64,000 nt of DNA from CAYLSV01 sp964386435 (GTDB lineage Bacteria > Planctomycetota > Phycisphaerae > Tepidisphaerales > Tepidisphaeraceae), in assembly GCA_964386435.1 (NCBI GenBank), contig CAYLSV010000006.1:1-64000 (forward strand). Reading direction: 5' to 3'. Made by a program: the position numbers and the translations under genes. Numbering within the stretch: position 1 is the stretch's first letter; each line of letters opens with the position of its first letter. Shown here one piece after another: positions 7,752 to 16,057 of this stretch. The notes beneath the pieces are model-generated. The model searched no databases. It was not told where the DNA came from and saw only the letters and a list, made by a program, of their open reading frames with translations.

Positions 7752-7780
7752 AGTGTCGGCAGCCGGCGAGGCAATGTCAA
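7752..7780 (-). promoter_or_regulatory. Promoter of the leu leader and leuA
   Basis: Perfect -35 TTGACA (7780 down to 7775), a 17-bp spacer and a -10-like GACACT (7757 down to 7752), then GCGGGC and the leader GTG. The predicted start of transcription falls at the GTG. Confidence 0.75.
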
Positions 7781-7803
7781 GCACAAGCGATGGGCCGGCA
7801 ACC

Positions 7804-8559
7804 TCAGGAGACGATCAATTCGTACCCGCCGTGATCCTCGACCGCGGCCTGGATGATGGGCAGCAACTCTGCGGTGACGGTCGGCTCGTCCAGCGTCGCG
7901 TGGACGATCACGCGGTCGTAGCGGCCGAGCATTTGAGCGGCGGCTCGGCCGAGGGCGGCGGGGTCGGCGGTGGGCGGGACGTCAAGGGCGTGCAGGCGAA
8001 TGTGCTTGGCGAGGCCGCGGGGCCAGAGGTCGGAGCTGACGATGACGCCCTTGCCCAGCGGGTGCGGCGGCTGGTGCGGGCCTTCGCCCCAGAGCCAGGC
8101 ACGAATGCCGGGCGAGCCGACGTTTTGGCTGCGGTCGTGGATGGTGCGGATCACCTCGTCGCCACTGCCCCACGGCTCGTGGTTGGCCAGCAACTTGCCG
8201 AGCAGCGCGGCCGGGCGGTGGGTGTGCAAATCGAACGGCCAGCCGCCGTCGTAGATCAGCACCTGCCGCCGGCCGGGCAACGCGTGCCAGCGGAAGCCTG
8301 GCAAGTCGCGGCATTGCTCGGCGAGCTCATGCGTGAGCCCCGCCGCCTCGCCGGGTTTGAGTGGCGGCGGGCCGACTTGCACGCCGTCCGCTTCCGCCAA
8401 CCAATCGAGGCAAAAGACGAGGTCGCCCGGCCCCGTGATTACGCCGCGGGCCAACGCCTCCAACGGCCCCAACCGCACCGGCGGCACCCCGAGCCGATTG
8501 GCCAGCGACGCCTCGCCGCCCACGTCCGCTGTCGCATGATGAACAAGCACCTGCTTCAC
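7804..8559 (-). CDS. Degenerate phosphoglycerate-mutase (ApgM)-like protein
   Basis: 251 residues, soluble. The segment from about residue 100 (LPGRRQVLIYDGG, DLHTH, IHDRSQNVGSPGIRAWLWGEG) resembles the middle of archaeal-type cofactor-independent phosphoglycerate mutase, where HPVN...ANAxxLWGxG is conserved. The protein is much shorter than the roughly 400-residue enzyme and I do not see the N-terminal metal-binding Asp/Ser region of the alkaline phosphatase superfamily, so mutase activity is doubtful. Start GTG 8559 with TACGCT 6 nt upstream. Similarity is weak and unknown function is a fair alternative. Confidence 0.6.
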   Translation of the reverse strand: MKQVLVHHATADVGGEASLANRLGVPPVRLGPLEALARGVITGPGDLVFCLDWLAEADGVQVGPPPLKPGEAAGLTHELAEQCRDLPGFRWHALPGRRQVLIYDGGWPFDLHTHRPAALLGKLLANHEPWGSGDEVIRTIHDRSQNVGSPGIRAWLWGEGPHQPPHPLGKGVIVSSDLWPRGLAKHIRLHALDVPPTADPAALGRAAAQMLGRYDRVIVHATLDEPTVTAELLPIIQAAVEDHGGYELIVS

Positions 8560-8588
8560 GCCCGAAGCGTAGGGAAACGCCAGCTACC

Positions 8589-9176
8589 TCACGGATCGAC
8601 CTCAATCTCGCGGCCCACCGCGCGCAGCGTCGGGATCGCGCAGATCGTCAGCAACCCGCCGACGAACACGAACCCGGCACCGAAGGCCCAGGTGCGGTGG
8701 TGGTACAGGCCGTAGGCGATGTCCTCGCCGGGGCGGTAGATGACCTCGAACTCTTCGTTGATGTTCGCAGCCGTGCCGGCGGCAACTTCATAGGGGGAGC
8801 CGCGCGAGCCGACGCCCAGTCGCAGCTCCCGCCGCTCGCCGGCCGGCGTCTCCACGGCGACGAAGTAGGCGAACGACGTGCCCGGCCCGCCGGCCTCGAT
8901 GGGTTGGCGGAAGCGGATTACGCGGTCCTCCTCGCCGGGGTCGCTGCGGACGATGCGGACCACGCGGGCCGTCGCCTTTTCGCCGAAGAGCAGCGTTGTC
9001 AGCGGGTCCCACGCCAGCCCGAGGCCGAAGGCGAGGATCAGCAAACTGCCCAGCAAAAACGCCAGTTTCGGCCAGAACTTGTCGGGCGTGTAAAACACCC
9101 GGCCGTCCGCCGCGACGCGGAACTGCGGCTCGGTGAACTGCGGCGGGTGCGGCGTTTTCTGGGGCGACTCGCTCAT
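8589..9176 (-). CDS. DUF3592-like membrane protein
   Basis: 195 residues with two membrane helices (about residues 37-60 and 160-185) that enclose a soluble beta-rich domain containing an ATARVVRIVRSDPGEED stretch, the layout of DUF3592-type proteins. ATG 9176 overlaps the TGA of the upstream transporter gene as ATGA, so the two genes are translationally coupled and may act together. Function unknown. Confidence 0.7.
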   Translation of the reverse strand: MSESPQKTPHPPQFTEPQFRVAADGRVFYTPDKFWPKLAFLLGSLLILAFGLGLAWDPLTTLLFGEKATARVVRIVRSDPGEEDRVIRFRQPIEAGGPGTSFAYFVAVETPAGERRELRLGVGSRGSPYEVAAGTAANINEEFEVIYRPGEDIAYGLYHHRTWAFGAGFVFVGGLLTICAIPTLRAVGREIEVDP

Positions 9177-11620
9177 CGTGCCAAATCCTCCTCGGCCCCT
9201 TGCCGCTCGATGACGCCCCGCCGCTCCAGCCACAGCAGGAACGCGACGATCGCGAAGCCGAGCAAATCAGTCGCGATCATCAACGTCTGGCTGGCGAAGA
9301 AGTACTCGTACTCCCGCTCGCGGTGGCCGGCGACAAGCGTGTTCCGCGGAATCGTCGTGTAAATTGGCCGCTCGGCGGCGGCGTCGACGAGTCGCTCGTA
9401 CGCCCGCGTCAGCAGCCCCACCTCGGCCGCCCCGCCGCCGGTCAGTGTGGCCAGCCGGTCCCGCACCTCATCCACCCACGGCTCCTCCTCGGCCGCCGCG
9501 TTCGCCCAATCGACGTCGAACGCCAGCCGGTCGCCGGTGATCGTCGCGTTGTCGATGAACCGATCCTCATCGAGCGACGCAACCACCGCCTCGGCCGGCA
9601 GCTCGGTGCGCGTCGTGAGCCGCATCACCACCGAGTTGCCTTCGACCTGCACGTCCTCCAGATCAAACGCCGTCGGCTCGCGGCCGAGGGTGCCGCGGGT
9701 GATGCTCGTCACGCTTGCCGCCGCCGCGTATGCCGCCGCGGGTTGTACGCCGGAACTCACTGCCGCCCGGTAAAATCGGAGAAACCGTGGATCAATCATC
9801 ATCTCCGCCACGAAACCATCCTCGTCTGCCGTGATCGTCAACGCCAAGCGCAGCCCGTCTTCGCCGTCGACCAGCGCGTGCTCCGGCCCCTGCATGAGCC
9901 GCTCGATCTGGGTTGCCATCTCCGCCGACAACGGCTCGATGCTTTTCAGCGACAAACGTAGTCGATCGTCCGCCACCGTCGCCGCCCGCACCTGGCTGCC
10001 GGCGACGAACCGCACCGCCGCCAGCGCCGGCTCGACCTCCCGCCGCAGCGCGTCGGTGCCCGCCGCCAGCTCCGCGTCGATGGCGTCGAGTCGCCCTTGC
10101 ACCTCGGCCATCTCCGCATCCAGCGTCGCCCGCTCCGCCTCGCCGACGAACGGCGACGCCGCCCGGCTGTCGAGGCGGGCGAGGTCGTTCTCCAAATCCT
10201 TCTGCTCGCCGAGCAACTCGTGGGCCCGGTCGTCCTGCCGGTGAATCCACCACCGCATCGACGTCAGGCCGTCCACGCCATACCGGTGCAGCGGCCGCAG
10301 CGACACGTTCTCCAGCTCCACGCCGCCGGCCTCGAGCGTTTCGGCGACCCTCTTCGCGTCCAACTGATCGACCATCGTCGCCTCGACGAAGTACCCGGCC
10401 TGCGGCAAAAACCAGTAGCTCCACCACGCCAGCCAGACGCCCACGAGCAGCGCGATCGTGTTCCGCAGCAGGTTGTTGAACAGCCCCATGCCCGCCCCGG
10501 CCGCCCCCATGCGGTTGCGGCGGACGTACTCCATCATCAGCGGGAACGTCACCACGCCCTTGAGCATCGTGAACACCAACCCGAGGTTGCCGATGACGAT
10601 AATCTGCAGCAGCGTCGGCCGCATGTCTGGCTGGGCGTAGACGAAGCCGGTGTAGAACACATTCATCACCAGCGACCCGGCGTTGGCAATGACAAACGCG
10701 TTCATCTTGCCGACCTTGTCCGTCACCCACCCGCTGATCAGCGACAAACTCACCGCGATCAGCACGCCCGCGGCCACTGTGTTGCCCATGTCCTGCAGCG
10801 AATAGCCCCACTGCTCGGTGAACAGCAGCGGCTGAAAGATGCCCAGCCCCACGCCGAACATCACGTTCACCACCAGCAGCAGGTACAGCGGCAGCAAGTC
10901 CTTGGCGAAAATGTCTCTGAAAATCGCCCGAAAGTAGTGCCGCAACGGCCCGTCGCCCGGCTGCCGACCGTCGTCGAGCGTCTTGCGGTCGAACGGCTCG
11001 ATCTCTTTGATCGCCAACCCCTCGAACACGCCCACCCCGACGAGCAGCACGGCCGCGAGCACGAACATCAGCACCCCGCCCGTCGCGTCGCCAAAAAACG
11101 CCAGCGGCCCCATGAAGTAGACGTCGTCGAACCGCCCGAGCACGAGGAAGAAGAAAATCAAGTTGCCGAAGTTGATCATCGCCGAGAAAAACCCGGCACT
11201 CCGCCCCCGCTGCTGCGCCGGCACGACCTCGTACGCCAGCGCCTGCGTCGGCTGCCCCAAGTCCCGCACCGCCCCGTACAGCCACCGCAGCACGATCAGC
11301 CAGATCAGCGACGGCGCGAACGGCATCGCGATCAGGATGAACCCGCTGACGACATCGGCCCCAACGATAAAGAACTTGCGCCGCCCGAACCGCGTCCAGA
11401 TCCGGTCGCTCAGCCACCCGACGAGCGGCCCGCCGATGAGCGTGACGTACACCTCAATGCTGATGAGCCCCATGATGGCCGCGGGGTTGTCGAGGTATCG
11501 CTTGATGAGCAGCAGGAACGGCGCGTTGATGACGAAGTTGCCATAAATGCTGAGCAAAAGCGGCAACTGGGCGTAAAACGCCCAGTGGAGCGGGATCTTT
11601 TTACGGCGGGTGATGATCAT
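9173..11620 (-). CDS. MFS transporter with a large soluble insertion before the last helix
   Basis: 815 residues, about twice the normal MFS length. Residues 10-420 hold about eleven helices of a major facilitator carrier, including GWLSDRIWTRFGRRK, the conserved loop between helices 2 and 3, and a second such loop GWVTDKVGKM. Residues about 430-775 are soluble, starting with an acidic coiled coil (HELLGEQKDLENDLARL) followed by beta-rich sequence; a final helix is at about 778-803. Substrate unknown. It heads an operon with the coupled DUF3592-like gene. Whether the insertion faces the periplasm is inferred from helix counting. Confidence 0.8.
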   Translation of the reverse strand: MIITRRKKIPLHWAFYAQLPLLLSIYGNFVINAPFLLLIKRYLDNPAAIMGLISIEVYVTLIGGPLVGWLSDRIWTRFGRRKFFIVGADVVSGFILIAMPFAPSLIWLIVLRWLYGAVRDLGQPTQALAYEVVPAQQRGRSAGFFSAMINFGNLIFFFLVLGRFDDVYFMGPLAFFGDATGGVLMFVLAAVLLVGVGVFEGLAIKEIEPFDRKTLDDGRQPGDGPLRHYFRAIFRDIFAKDLLPLYLLLVVNVMFGVGLGIFQPLLFTEQWGYSLQDMGNTVAAGVLIAVSLSLISGWVTDKVGKMNAFVIANAGSLVMNVFYTGFVYAQPDMRPTLLQIIVIGNLGLVFTMLKGVVTFPLMMEYVRRNRMGAAGAGMGLFNNLLRNTIALLVGVWLAWWSYWFLPQAGYFVEATMVDQLDAKRVAETLEAGGVELENVSLRPLHRYGVDGLTSMRWWIHRQDDRAHELLGEQKDLENDLARLDSRAASPFVGEAERATLDAEMAEVQGRLDAIDAELAAGTDALRREVEPALAAVRFVAGSQVRAATVADDRLRLSLKSIEPLSAEMATQIERLMQGPEHALVDGEDGLRLALTITADEDGFVAEMMIDPRFLRFYRAAVSSGVQPAAAYAAAASVTSITRGTLGREPTAFDLEDVQVEGNSVVMRLTTRTELPAEAVVASLDEDRFIDNATITGDRLAFDVDWANAAAEEEPWVDEVRDRLATLTGGGAAEVGLLTRAYERLVDAAAERPIYTTIPRNTLVAGHREREYEYFFASQTLMIATDLLGFAIVAFLLWLERRGVIERQGAEEDLAR

Positions 11621-11695
11621 AACTTCGCACGAGCGAACTTCCGCAGCAGCAGCCTACCCGCTCATTGGCCGCCGCCCAAACTCGCCGTCGTTGAT

Positions 11696-13120
11696 TCACC
11701 GCAACCACGCCCGCCACCCGTTCAGCGGGCTCAGTGCCGCCGGCTTGATCTCGCCCAGCCGCCGCCCACCGGCGTTGAGCCGATCGACGTACTGCCGGTA
11801 CGCATCATCGCCCACAACCGCCACCCGCACCACCCGCAACTGCCCCAGCCGCCGGCAGTGAACGTAGTGCGGGTTGTCGCAGAGTGCCCGATCGAGGACG
11901 GCCGCATCAACCGCTCGGCTCGCGAACAAGGTGTAGCCGACACCCTCCGGGGCGAGCATCGCAAAGGCCGCACCCGGCAGCAGTCGCCGCAGCACGTCGC
12001 CGACGAAGCCGTCGCTGAGCTTCTCGCCGGCAAGGTCAACCACCGCGTCGGCCCGACCGATCAGCCGGATCGACCCGTCATCTTCGACGCGCACCAAATC
12101 CCCCAGCCGATACCGCCACAGCCCGCCGCCGGTCGTGAGGGCCACCTCGTATCGCCCGCCGGTCCGCAACTGCCCCGCCAGATGCGGCCGGCCCGTTTCG
12201 TCCAAAAACTCCAGCAAATGCGACGTCACCGCCGGCACGAACCGCCCACCGAGCGGCACCGTCACCACGCCCTCGGTCGCCAGCAACCCCTTGGCCTCCA
12301 CGTTCGCCCACGGCAACCGCCGCCGCAGCGCCGCCAAAGGCCCGACCGCCTGCGCGTCGCCCCACGCGCTCACCACCGCCAGCCGCGGCCACACCGCTTG
12401 CCAATCCCGCACGCCGTGTTGCCGCTCGCCGTGATCCAGCAGTAGGGCGAGGAACGACGGGTGCCACACGCTGATGAGCGACAAATCGCCCGCGTCCAGC
12501 AGGTGCCGCACGGTGGCGTCGATGANNNNNNNNNNNNCGCCCGCCGCCGCCACATCGCCCGGCACGGCCATCACCCGCCGCACCAGCGCCGCCCGCACGC
12601 CGCCGAGATAGTCGGCATCATCGTCGAACCCGATCGGCACCGCGCTCTCCACCGCCGGCAACGGCATCGACGGGGTCACGCTCCAGTACGCCCGGCCGCG
12701 CATCGCCCGCGGGTGCCGCCGAAACAAGTCAATCACCCACGGCCCGATCGCCGCGTCGAACTCCCGCCGCAGCCGCCGCGTCTGCGGCAACAGCTTGGCC
12801 GCCGCCGTCGACCCGCTGCTGGGCATCAGCCGCTCCACCGGCTCCGCCGTCAGCACGCCCCGCTCGCCGCGGCGAACCCGATCGAGCCACGGCCGCAGTT
12901 CATCGTAATCGCGAATCGGCACTTTCTGCCGAAAAACCTCCAGTTCGGTATCGGCCGACAAATCATGCTCTCGTGCGAACGCTGACCCGGCGTTTCGCCG
13001 CAAATGATCCCGCAGCCACCGCCGCTGCGCCGTCGCCGGTTCGGTCAGCGCCAATCGCAGCCGCCGCGCCGCCGGCAGGGCCGAGGCAAGCCACGCCGTG
13101 TTGGCCAGCGTCGCGATCAT
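11696..13120 (-). CDS. GH3-family acyl-adenylating ligase
   Basis: About 474 residues; a 12-nt N run (12526-12537) leaves the frame intact. GH3 enzymes adenylate a carboxylic acid and conjugate it to an amine or amino acid. The phosphate-binding SSGSTAAAK is at 101-109; WRYRLGDLVRV and LIGRADAVVDLAGEKL further on match the conserved core and hinge. ATG 13120 overlaps the previous stop as ATGA. As last gene of the minus arm of the cluster it would activate a fatty or other carboxylic acid made there; the substrate is unknown. Confidence 0.85.
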   Translation of the reverse strand: MIATLANTAWLASALPAARRLRLALTEPATAQRRWLRDHLRRNAGSAFAREHDLSADTELEVFRQKVPIRDYDELRPWLDRVRRGERGVLTAEPVERLMPSSGSTAAAKLLPQTRRLRREFDAAIGPWVIDLFRRHPRAMRGRAYWSVTPSMPLPAVESAVPIGFDDDADYLGGVRAALVRRVMAVPGDVAAAGXXXXXIDATVRHLLDAGDLSLISVWHPSFLALLLDHGERQHGVRDWQAVWPRLAVVSAWGDAQAVGPLAALRRRLPWANVEAKGLLATEGVVTVPLGGRFVPAVTSHLLEFLDETGRPHLAGQLRTGGRYEVALTTGGGLWRYRLGDLVRVEDDGSIRLIGRADAVVDLAGEKLSDGFVGDVLRRLLPGAAFAMLAPEGVGYTLFASRAVDAAVLDRALCDNPHYVHCRRLGQLRVVRVAVVGDDAYRQYVDRLNAGGRRLGEIKPAALSPLNGWRAWLR

Positions 13121-13791
13121 CCGAACAGCACCCGCCGCCCGGCCCGCGTGAGGTTCTCGTCCGCCAGCGAGCACCAGCACGCCAGCTCCGCCCCGGCGGC
13201 ATGGTCCGGGTTCAGCCGGGCAAAGTGCGCGACGTGCGGATCGCGCAACCGCTCAACCGGCACGCCCGCCAAGTGCGGCCGAAGCGGCGTCGGGTGGGCT
13301 ACCCGCACCACGCCCGTCGCCGCGTCGAACCGCTCGCCGTACCAGGTCGCCGCGAACCGATCGCGCGCCGCCAGGAGCGCCGCGTCTTCCCCGGCATAAT
13401 GCGGCACGAACCGTCGCCAGAACGTCGACAGCAGCCGGTACGTCCGGAACCCGCCGCACAGCAGCAGCCACCACGTCTCGCCGAACCGCGGCAGCGTTCG
13501 CACCGCCCGCACCCACGCCCGCGGCAACGCCGGCGACTGCCAGTGCGCCGGGTCCATGATCGTGTCGCCCGAGACGATCACATGATGGCCCGATGCGCAC
13601 ACCTCCGCCAGCGTCGAGAACCCGACGAGTTCGCCGCCAAACCGCAGCAACAGCGCGTGCGTCTTGTCGGCCAGATCCGCCTCGAAGCTCGCCGCGCTCA
13701 CGCCAAGGAAGTGCCGGTCCATCAGCCGCCGCATCGCCCGCCGATGCTCGGGCGACAGCTCGGGCGCCGGAATGAAGGTCGAATCAATCAC
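13117..13791 (-). CDS. GNAT-like acyltransferase, first of two
   Basis: About 224 residues. The opening ELSPEHRRAMRRLMDRHF and the strand HALLLRFGGELVGFSTL resemble the start of an N-acyltransferase (GNAT-like) fold. Start is GTG 13791, which overlaps the TGA of the preceding gene as GTGA; its own TGA overlaps the ATG of the GH3 gene. Such four-base overlaps link this gene into one translational unit. Donor and acceptor are unknown, and the family call is by fold impression only. Confidence 0.6.
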   Translation of the reverse strand: MIDSTFIPAPELSPEHRRAMRRLMDRHFLGVSAASFEADLADKTHALLLRFGGELVGFSTLAEVCASGHHVIVSGDTIMDPAHWQSPALPRAWVRAVRTLPRFGETWWLLLCGGFRTYRLLSTFWRRFVPHYAGEDAALLAARDRFAATWYGERFDAATGVVRVAHPTPLRPHLAGVPVERLRDPHVAHFARLNPDHAAGAELACWCSLADENLTRAGRRVLFG

Positions 13792-14687
13792 AAATCCGCC
13801 ACCTCCGGCCACACCGGCCGATCGTCCAGTTGCCAATCGTCCCCCGGCCACCGCACCGCGAAGAGCCGGCTGTGCAACAACGTGACGCCGGGCAGCGCGA
13901 GAAACTGCCGCATGAACGGTTGATCCGGTGGCCCGCCGAACACCACGCGGCCACGCACCACCGGCAACGCCCGCCGCGCCGCCGGCCCCACTGCGGTCAA
14001 GCGCAGTCGAAGCGGAAGCCACCGCGAACCGACGTGCCAGTCCAGCGGCGTTAGTTCAATGGCTGCGTCGCCGCTGAAGTGAGGTGGACTCAGACGATCA
14101 GCGTCGGCAACATTCCCACCGCCGCGTAGCGGCGGGGCTACGCACGCATAGGGAGCGGCGCGAACAGCGTGTGTAGCCCCGCCGCTACGCGGCGGTGGGG
14201 GTGCCGCCGACGCTGCCGGTTCACTCGCCGCCCGCACCTCCCTCACCCGCCGGCCCGGCAGGACGGCCGTCAGGTAGTTCGTGAGCCACTCGTACCTCGG
14301 CAGCGTCCGGCGTGGCCGCGTGAGCAACCGAATCGCGGCGTCGTTCCCGTCCATAATGCTCGTGAACGTCGGCCGCGGGTCGCTGCGGTGCAACTCGCCG
14401 AGCAGGCCGTAGCCGTCGCGCAGCACTCGGCCTGGCGATGTCGTCGCCGGGTCGACACGCAGTGTGCCGAGGTACGCCACCGGCGTGAGCCGACCGTTGA
14501 CGAACCGCTCCATCTTCACCCGCTGCCCGCACCCGACAACGCGGCCGCCCGCCTCGACCACCACCGTCTCCGCCCCCGGCCGCACCGTCGCCGGGCGGAC
14601 CAACTTCCACCGCCCGCCCATGGCCGTCCGCCACGCCAGGCGGCGCAGCTGCGGCTCGTCATCAACGGTGGCAAGGCGGACTTTCAT
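13788..14687 (-). CDS. GNAT-like protein carrying an in-frame palindromic repeat
   Basis: 299 residues. The N-terminal half (MKVRLATVDDEPQLRRLAW, then VAYLGTLRVDPATTSPG and EWLTNYL) is a GNAT N-acyltransferase pattern. Residues about 158-197, Pro/Ala/Gly-rich, are encoded by a 117-bp palindrome (14099-14215) of family B, which occurs outside genes elsewhere in this window. The C-terminal part (LPLRLRLTAVGP... to WPEVADL) looks like a second structured domain. ATG 14687 overlaps the upstream stop as ATGA. Acyl or acetyl donor unknown. Confidence 0.75.
   Translation of the reverse strand: MKVRLATVDDEPQLRRLAWRTAMGGRWKLVRPATVRPGAETVVVEAGGRVVGCGQRVKMERFVNGRLTPVAYLGTLRVDPATTSPGRVLRDGYGLLGELHRSDPRPTFTSIMDGNDAAIRLLTRPRRTLPRYEWLTNYLTAVLPGRRVREVRAASEPAASAAPPPPRSGGATHAVRAAPYACVAPPLRGGGNVADADRLSPPHFSGDAAIELTPLDWHVGSRWLPLRLRLTAVGPAARRALPVVRGRVVFGGPPDQPFMRQFLALPGVTLLHSRLFAVRWPGDDWQLDDRPVWPEVADL
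14099..14215. repeat. Palindromic repeat, family B copy 1, inside a coding sequence
   Basis: Arms of about 45 nt (14099-14143 and 14171-14215) pair with about five mismatches. The core CCCACCGCCGCGTAGCGGCG and its complement contain the GTAGCCCCGCC motif also present in copy 2 (28022-28040). The element is 117 bp, exactly 39 codons, and keeps the frame of the GNAT gene open. Confidence 0.9.
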
Positions 14688-14920
14688 GCGACTTCCAGCA
14701 GTGGGCCGGTGAACCCGGCGTCGCCCAGCGGGTAGCCGTCGCGGCCGCTGACGTCGGCGCGGTGCAGCGCGTTGATCAGGTAAAAGTTCCGCCACATGAA
14801 CGCGTCGCCCCGGTTCGGCCGGGCGAGGCCACGCTTGGCAATGCTCGGCCAGCCGTAGAACGACCGACGCGCCGCGACGCACCGCCCCCGCAGCTCGTCC
14901 GGCGTCATGCTTTTGGGCAC
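14684..14920 (-). pseudogene. C-terminal part of the radical SAM protein, beyond an in-frame TAG
   Basis: 78 codons in the same frame as the radical SAM gene 14948-16057. The text (PKSMTPDELRGRCVAARR, MWRNFYLINALHR, GYPLGD) reads as the usual C-terminus of this B12-binding radical SAM family. It could only be made separately from GTG 14920. Its TGA overlaps the ATG of the next gene as ATGA, as expected if the full-length protein is normally translated to this point. Confidence 0.7.
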
Positions 14921-14947
14921 GAACGGGATCTCGTTGTAGCCGTACCG

Positions 14948-16057
14948 CTAATAGAGCCACCACCGCTCGTACCGCAGCCGCCCGTCGCGCTCGAGCCGGT
15001 CGTACAGCGGCGTGCCGGGGAACGGCGTGAGGTGGTTGAACGCGGCGATGTACAAGTTGTGCCGCTTGGCGAAGGCGACCGTCTCGCCGAACGTCTCGGC
15101 CCGGTCGAAGTCGTAGCCGAAGACGAACGTGCCGTACACCCGGATGCCGTACCGGCGAAGGTTGGCCAGCGCCGCCTCGAAGCCGCCGCGCATCGTGTTG
15201 AACCTTTTGTTCATCGACGCGAGGTTCTTCGGGTCGACGCTCTCGAACCCGATCAACACGCCCATGCAGCCGGACCGCCGCAGCAAGTCGAGGAACTCCT
15301 CGTCGTGGGCCGCGTTGATGCTGCTCTGGCTGACCCACCGCACCTTCAGCGGGATGAGCGCGCGGAAAAACTCCTTGGCCTGCTCGAGGTTCGACGTGAT
15401 GTTGTCGTCGACGAAGAAGATCAGCTTCCGCCCGAACTCTTGCCGCACCCGCTTGATCTCGTCCACGATCTCGCCCGGCGGTCGGCGGGTTTGGGTGGCG
15501 TCAAACACCTTGGTCACCGCGCAGAAGTCGCACTTGAAGTGGCACCCCCGCCCCGCCTCGACAAGGCCGACGTTCAGGTAGCGTTTCCCCGTGAAGATCG
15601 ACCGCTCCGGCCGCAGCCCGATCAGGCTCGGCCGCTCCGTTGCCCGGTATCGCCGCCGCAGCGTGCCGGCGCGGGCGTCGTCCAGCACCTCCGGCCACAC
15701 CGTCTCCGCCTCGCCGATCACCACCGCGTCGGCGTACCGCGCCACCTCGTCCGGGCACAGTGCCGCGTGGAACCCGCCCATGACCACTGGTACCCCCCGC
15801 CGCCGATACGTGCTGGCAATCTGGTACGCCCGCTTTGCCGTGTACGTCTCGACGCTGATCGCCACGAGGTCCGCCGGATCGTCCGCCGGCAGCGCCTCCA
15901 TGCGGTCGTCGTAGAACGTCACGTCCACATCCGCCGGCGTCAGCCCGGCGAGCGTCGCCGCCGGCAGCGGCTCCATTTGCCACGTGCGGATGTACGACCG
16001 ATCCCCCGCCCGGCGGCCGATGCAGGGGTGGATGATCGTCAGGCGGAACCGGCTCAC
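14948..16057 (-). CDS. B12-binding-domain radical SAM enzyme, interrupted by TAG
   Basis: 369 residues up to an amber stop (14950-14948); the frame stays open for a further 87 codons to 14684. An N-terminal Rossmann-like B12-binding half (residues 1-150, GVPVVMGGFHAALCPDEV) precedes the radical SAM barrel with RGCHFKCDFC (CxxxCxxC, the 4Fe-4S site) and LIGFESVDPKNL. Members often methylate unactivated carbons or cyclise products. Start is GTG 16057, overlapping the upstream stop as GTGA. The TAG lies right after RYERWWLY, where relatives continue. It may be a real mutation, a sequencing error, or readthrough. Confidence 0.8.
   Translation of the reverse strand: MSRFRLTIIHPCIGRRAGDRSYIRTWQMEPLPAATLAGLTPADVDVTFYDDRMEALPADDPADLVAISVETYTAKRAYQIASTYRRRGVPVVMGGFHAALCPDEVARYADAVVIGEAETVWPEVLDDARAGTLRRRYRATERPSLIGLRPERSIFTGKRYLNVGLVEAGRGCHFKCDFCAVTKVFDATQTRRPPGEIVDEIKRVRQEFGRKLIFFVDDNITSNLEQAKEFFRALIPLKVRWVSQSSINAAHDEEFLDLLRRSGCMGVLIGFESVDPKNLASMNKRFNTMRGGFEAALANLRRYGIRVYGTFVFGYDFDRAETFGETVAFAKRHNLYIAAFNHLTPFPGTPLYDRLERDGRLRYERWWLY

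Noticed and set aside
10097..12445. 782-codon open frame on the plus strand opposite the MFS and GH3 genes, with several similar long frames elsewhere
   Set aside because: These are antisense shadows caused by high GC at third codon positions; their translations are His/Arg/Gln-rich without domain patterns, while the minus strand encodes recognisable proteins.
12526..12537. N run as a disruption of the GH3 gene
   Set aside because: Both sides are in the same frame and the domain pattern continues; it is a short assembly gap, not evidence of a pseudogene.
14948..14950. TAG as a pyrrolysine codon in the radical SAM gene
   Set aside because: No pylT/pylS or Pyl synthesis genes are visible and the position is a variable loop, so a mutation, sequencing error or plain readthrough is simpler.
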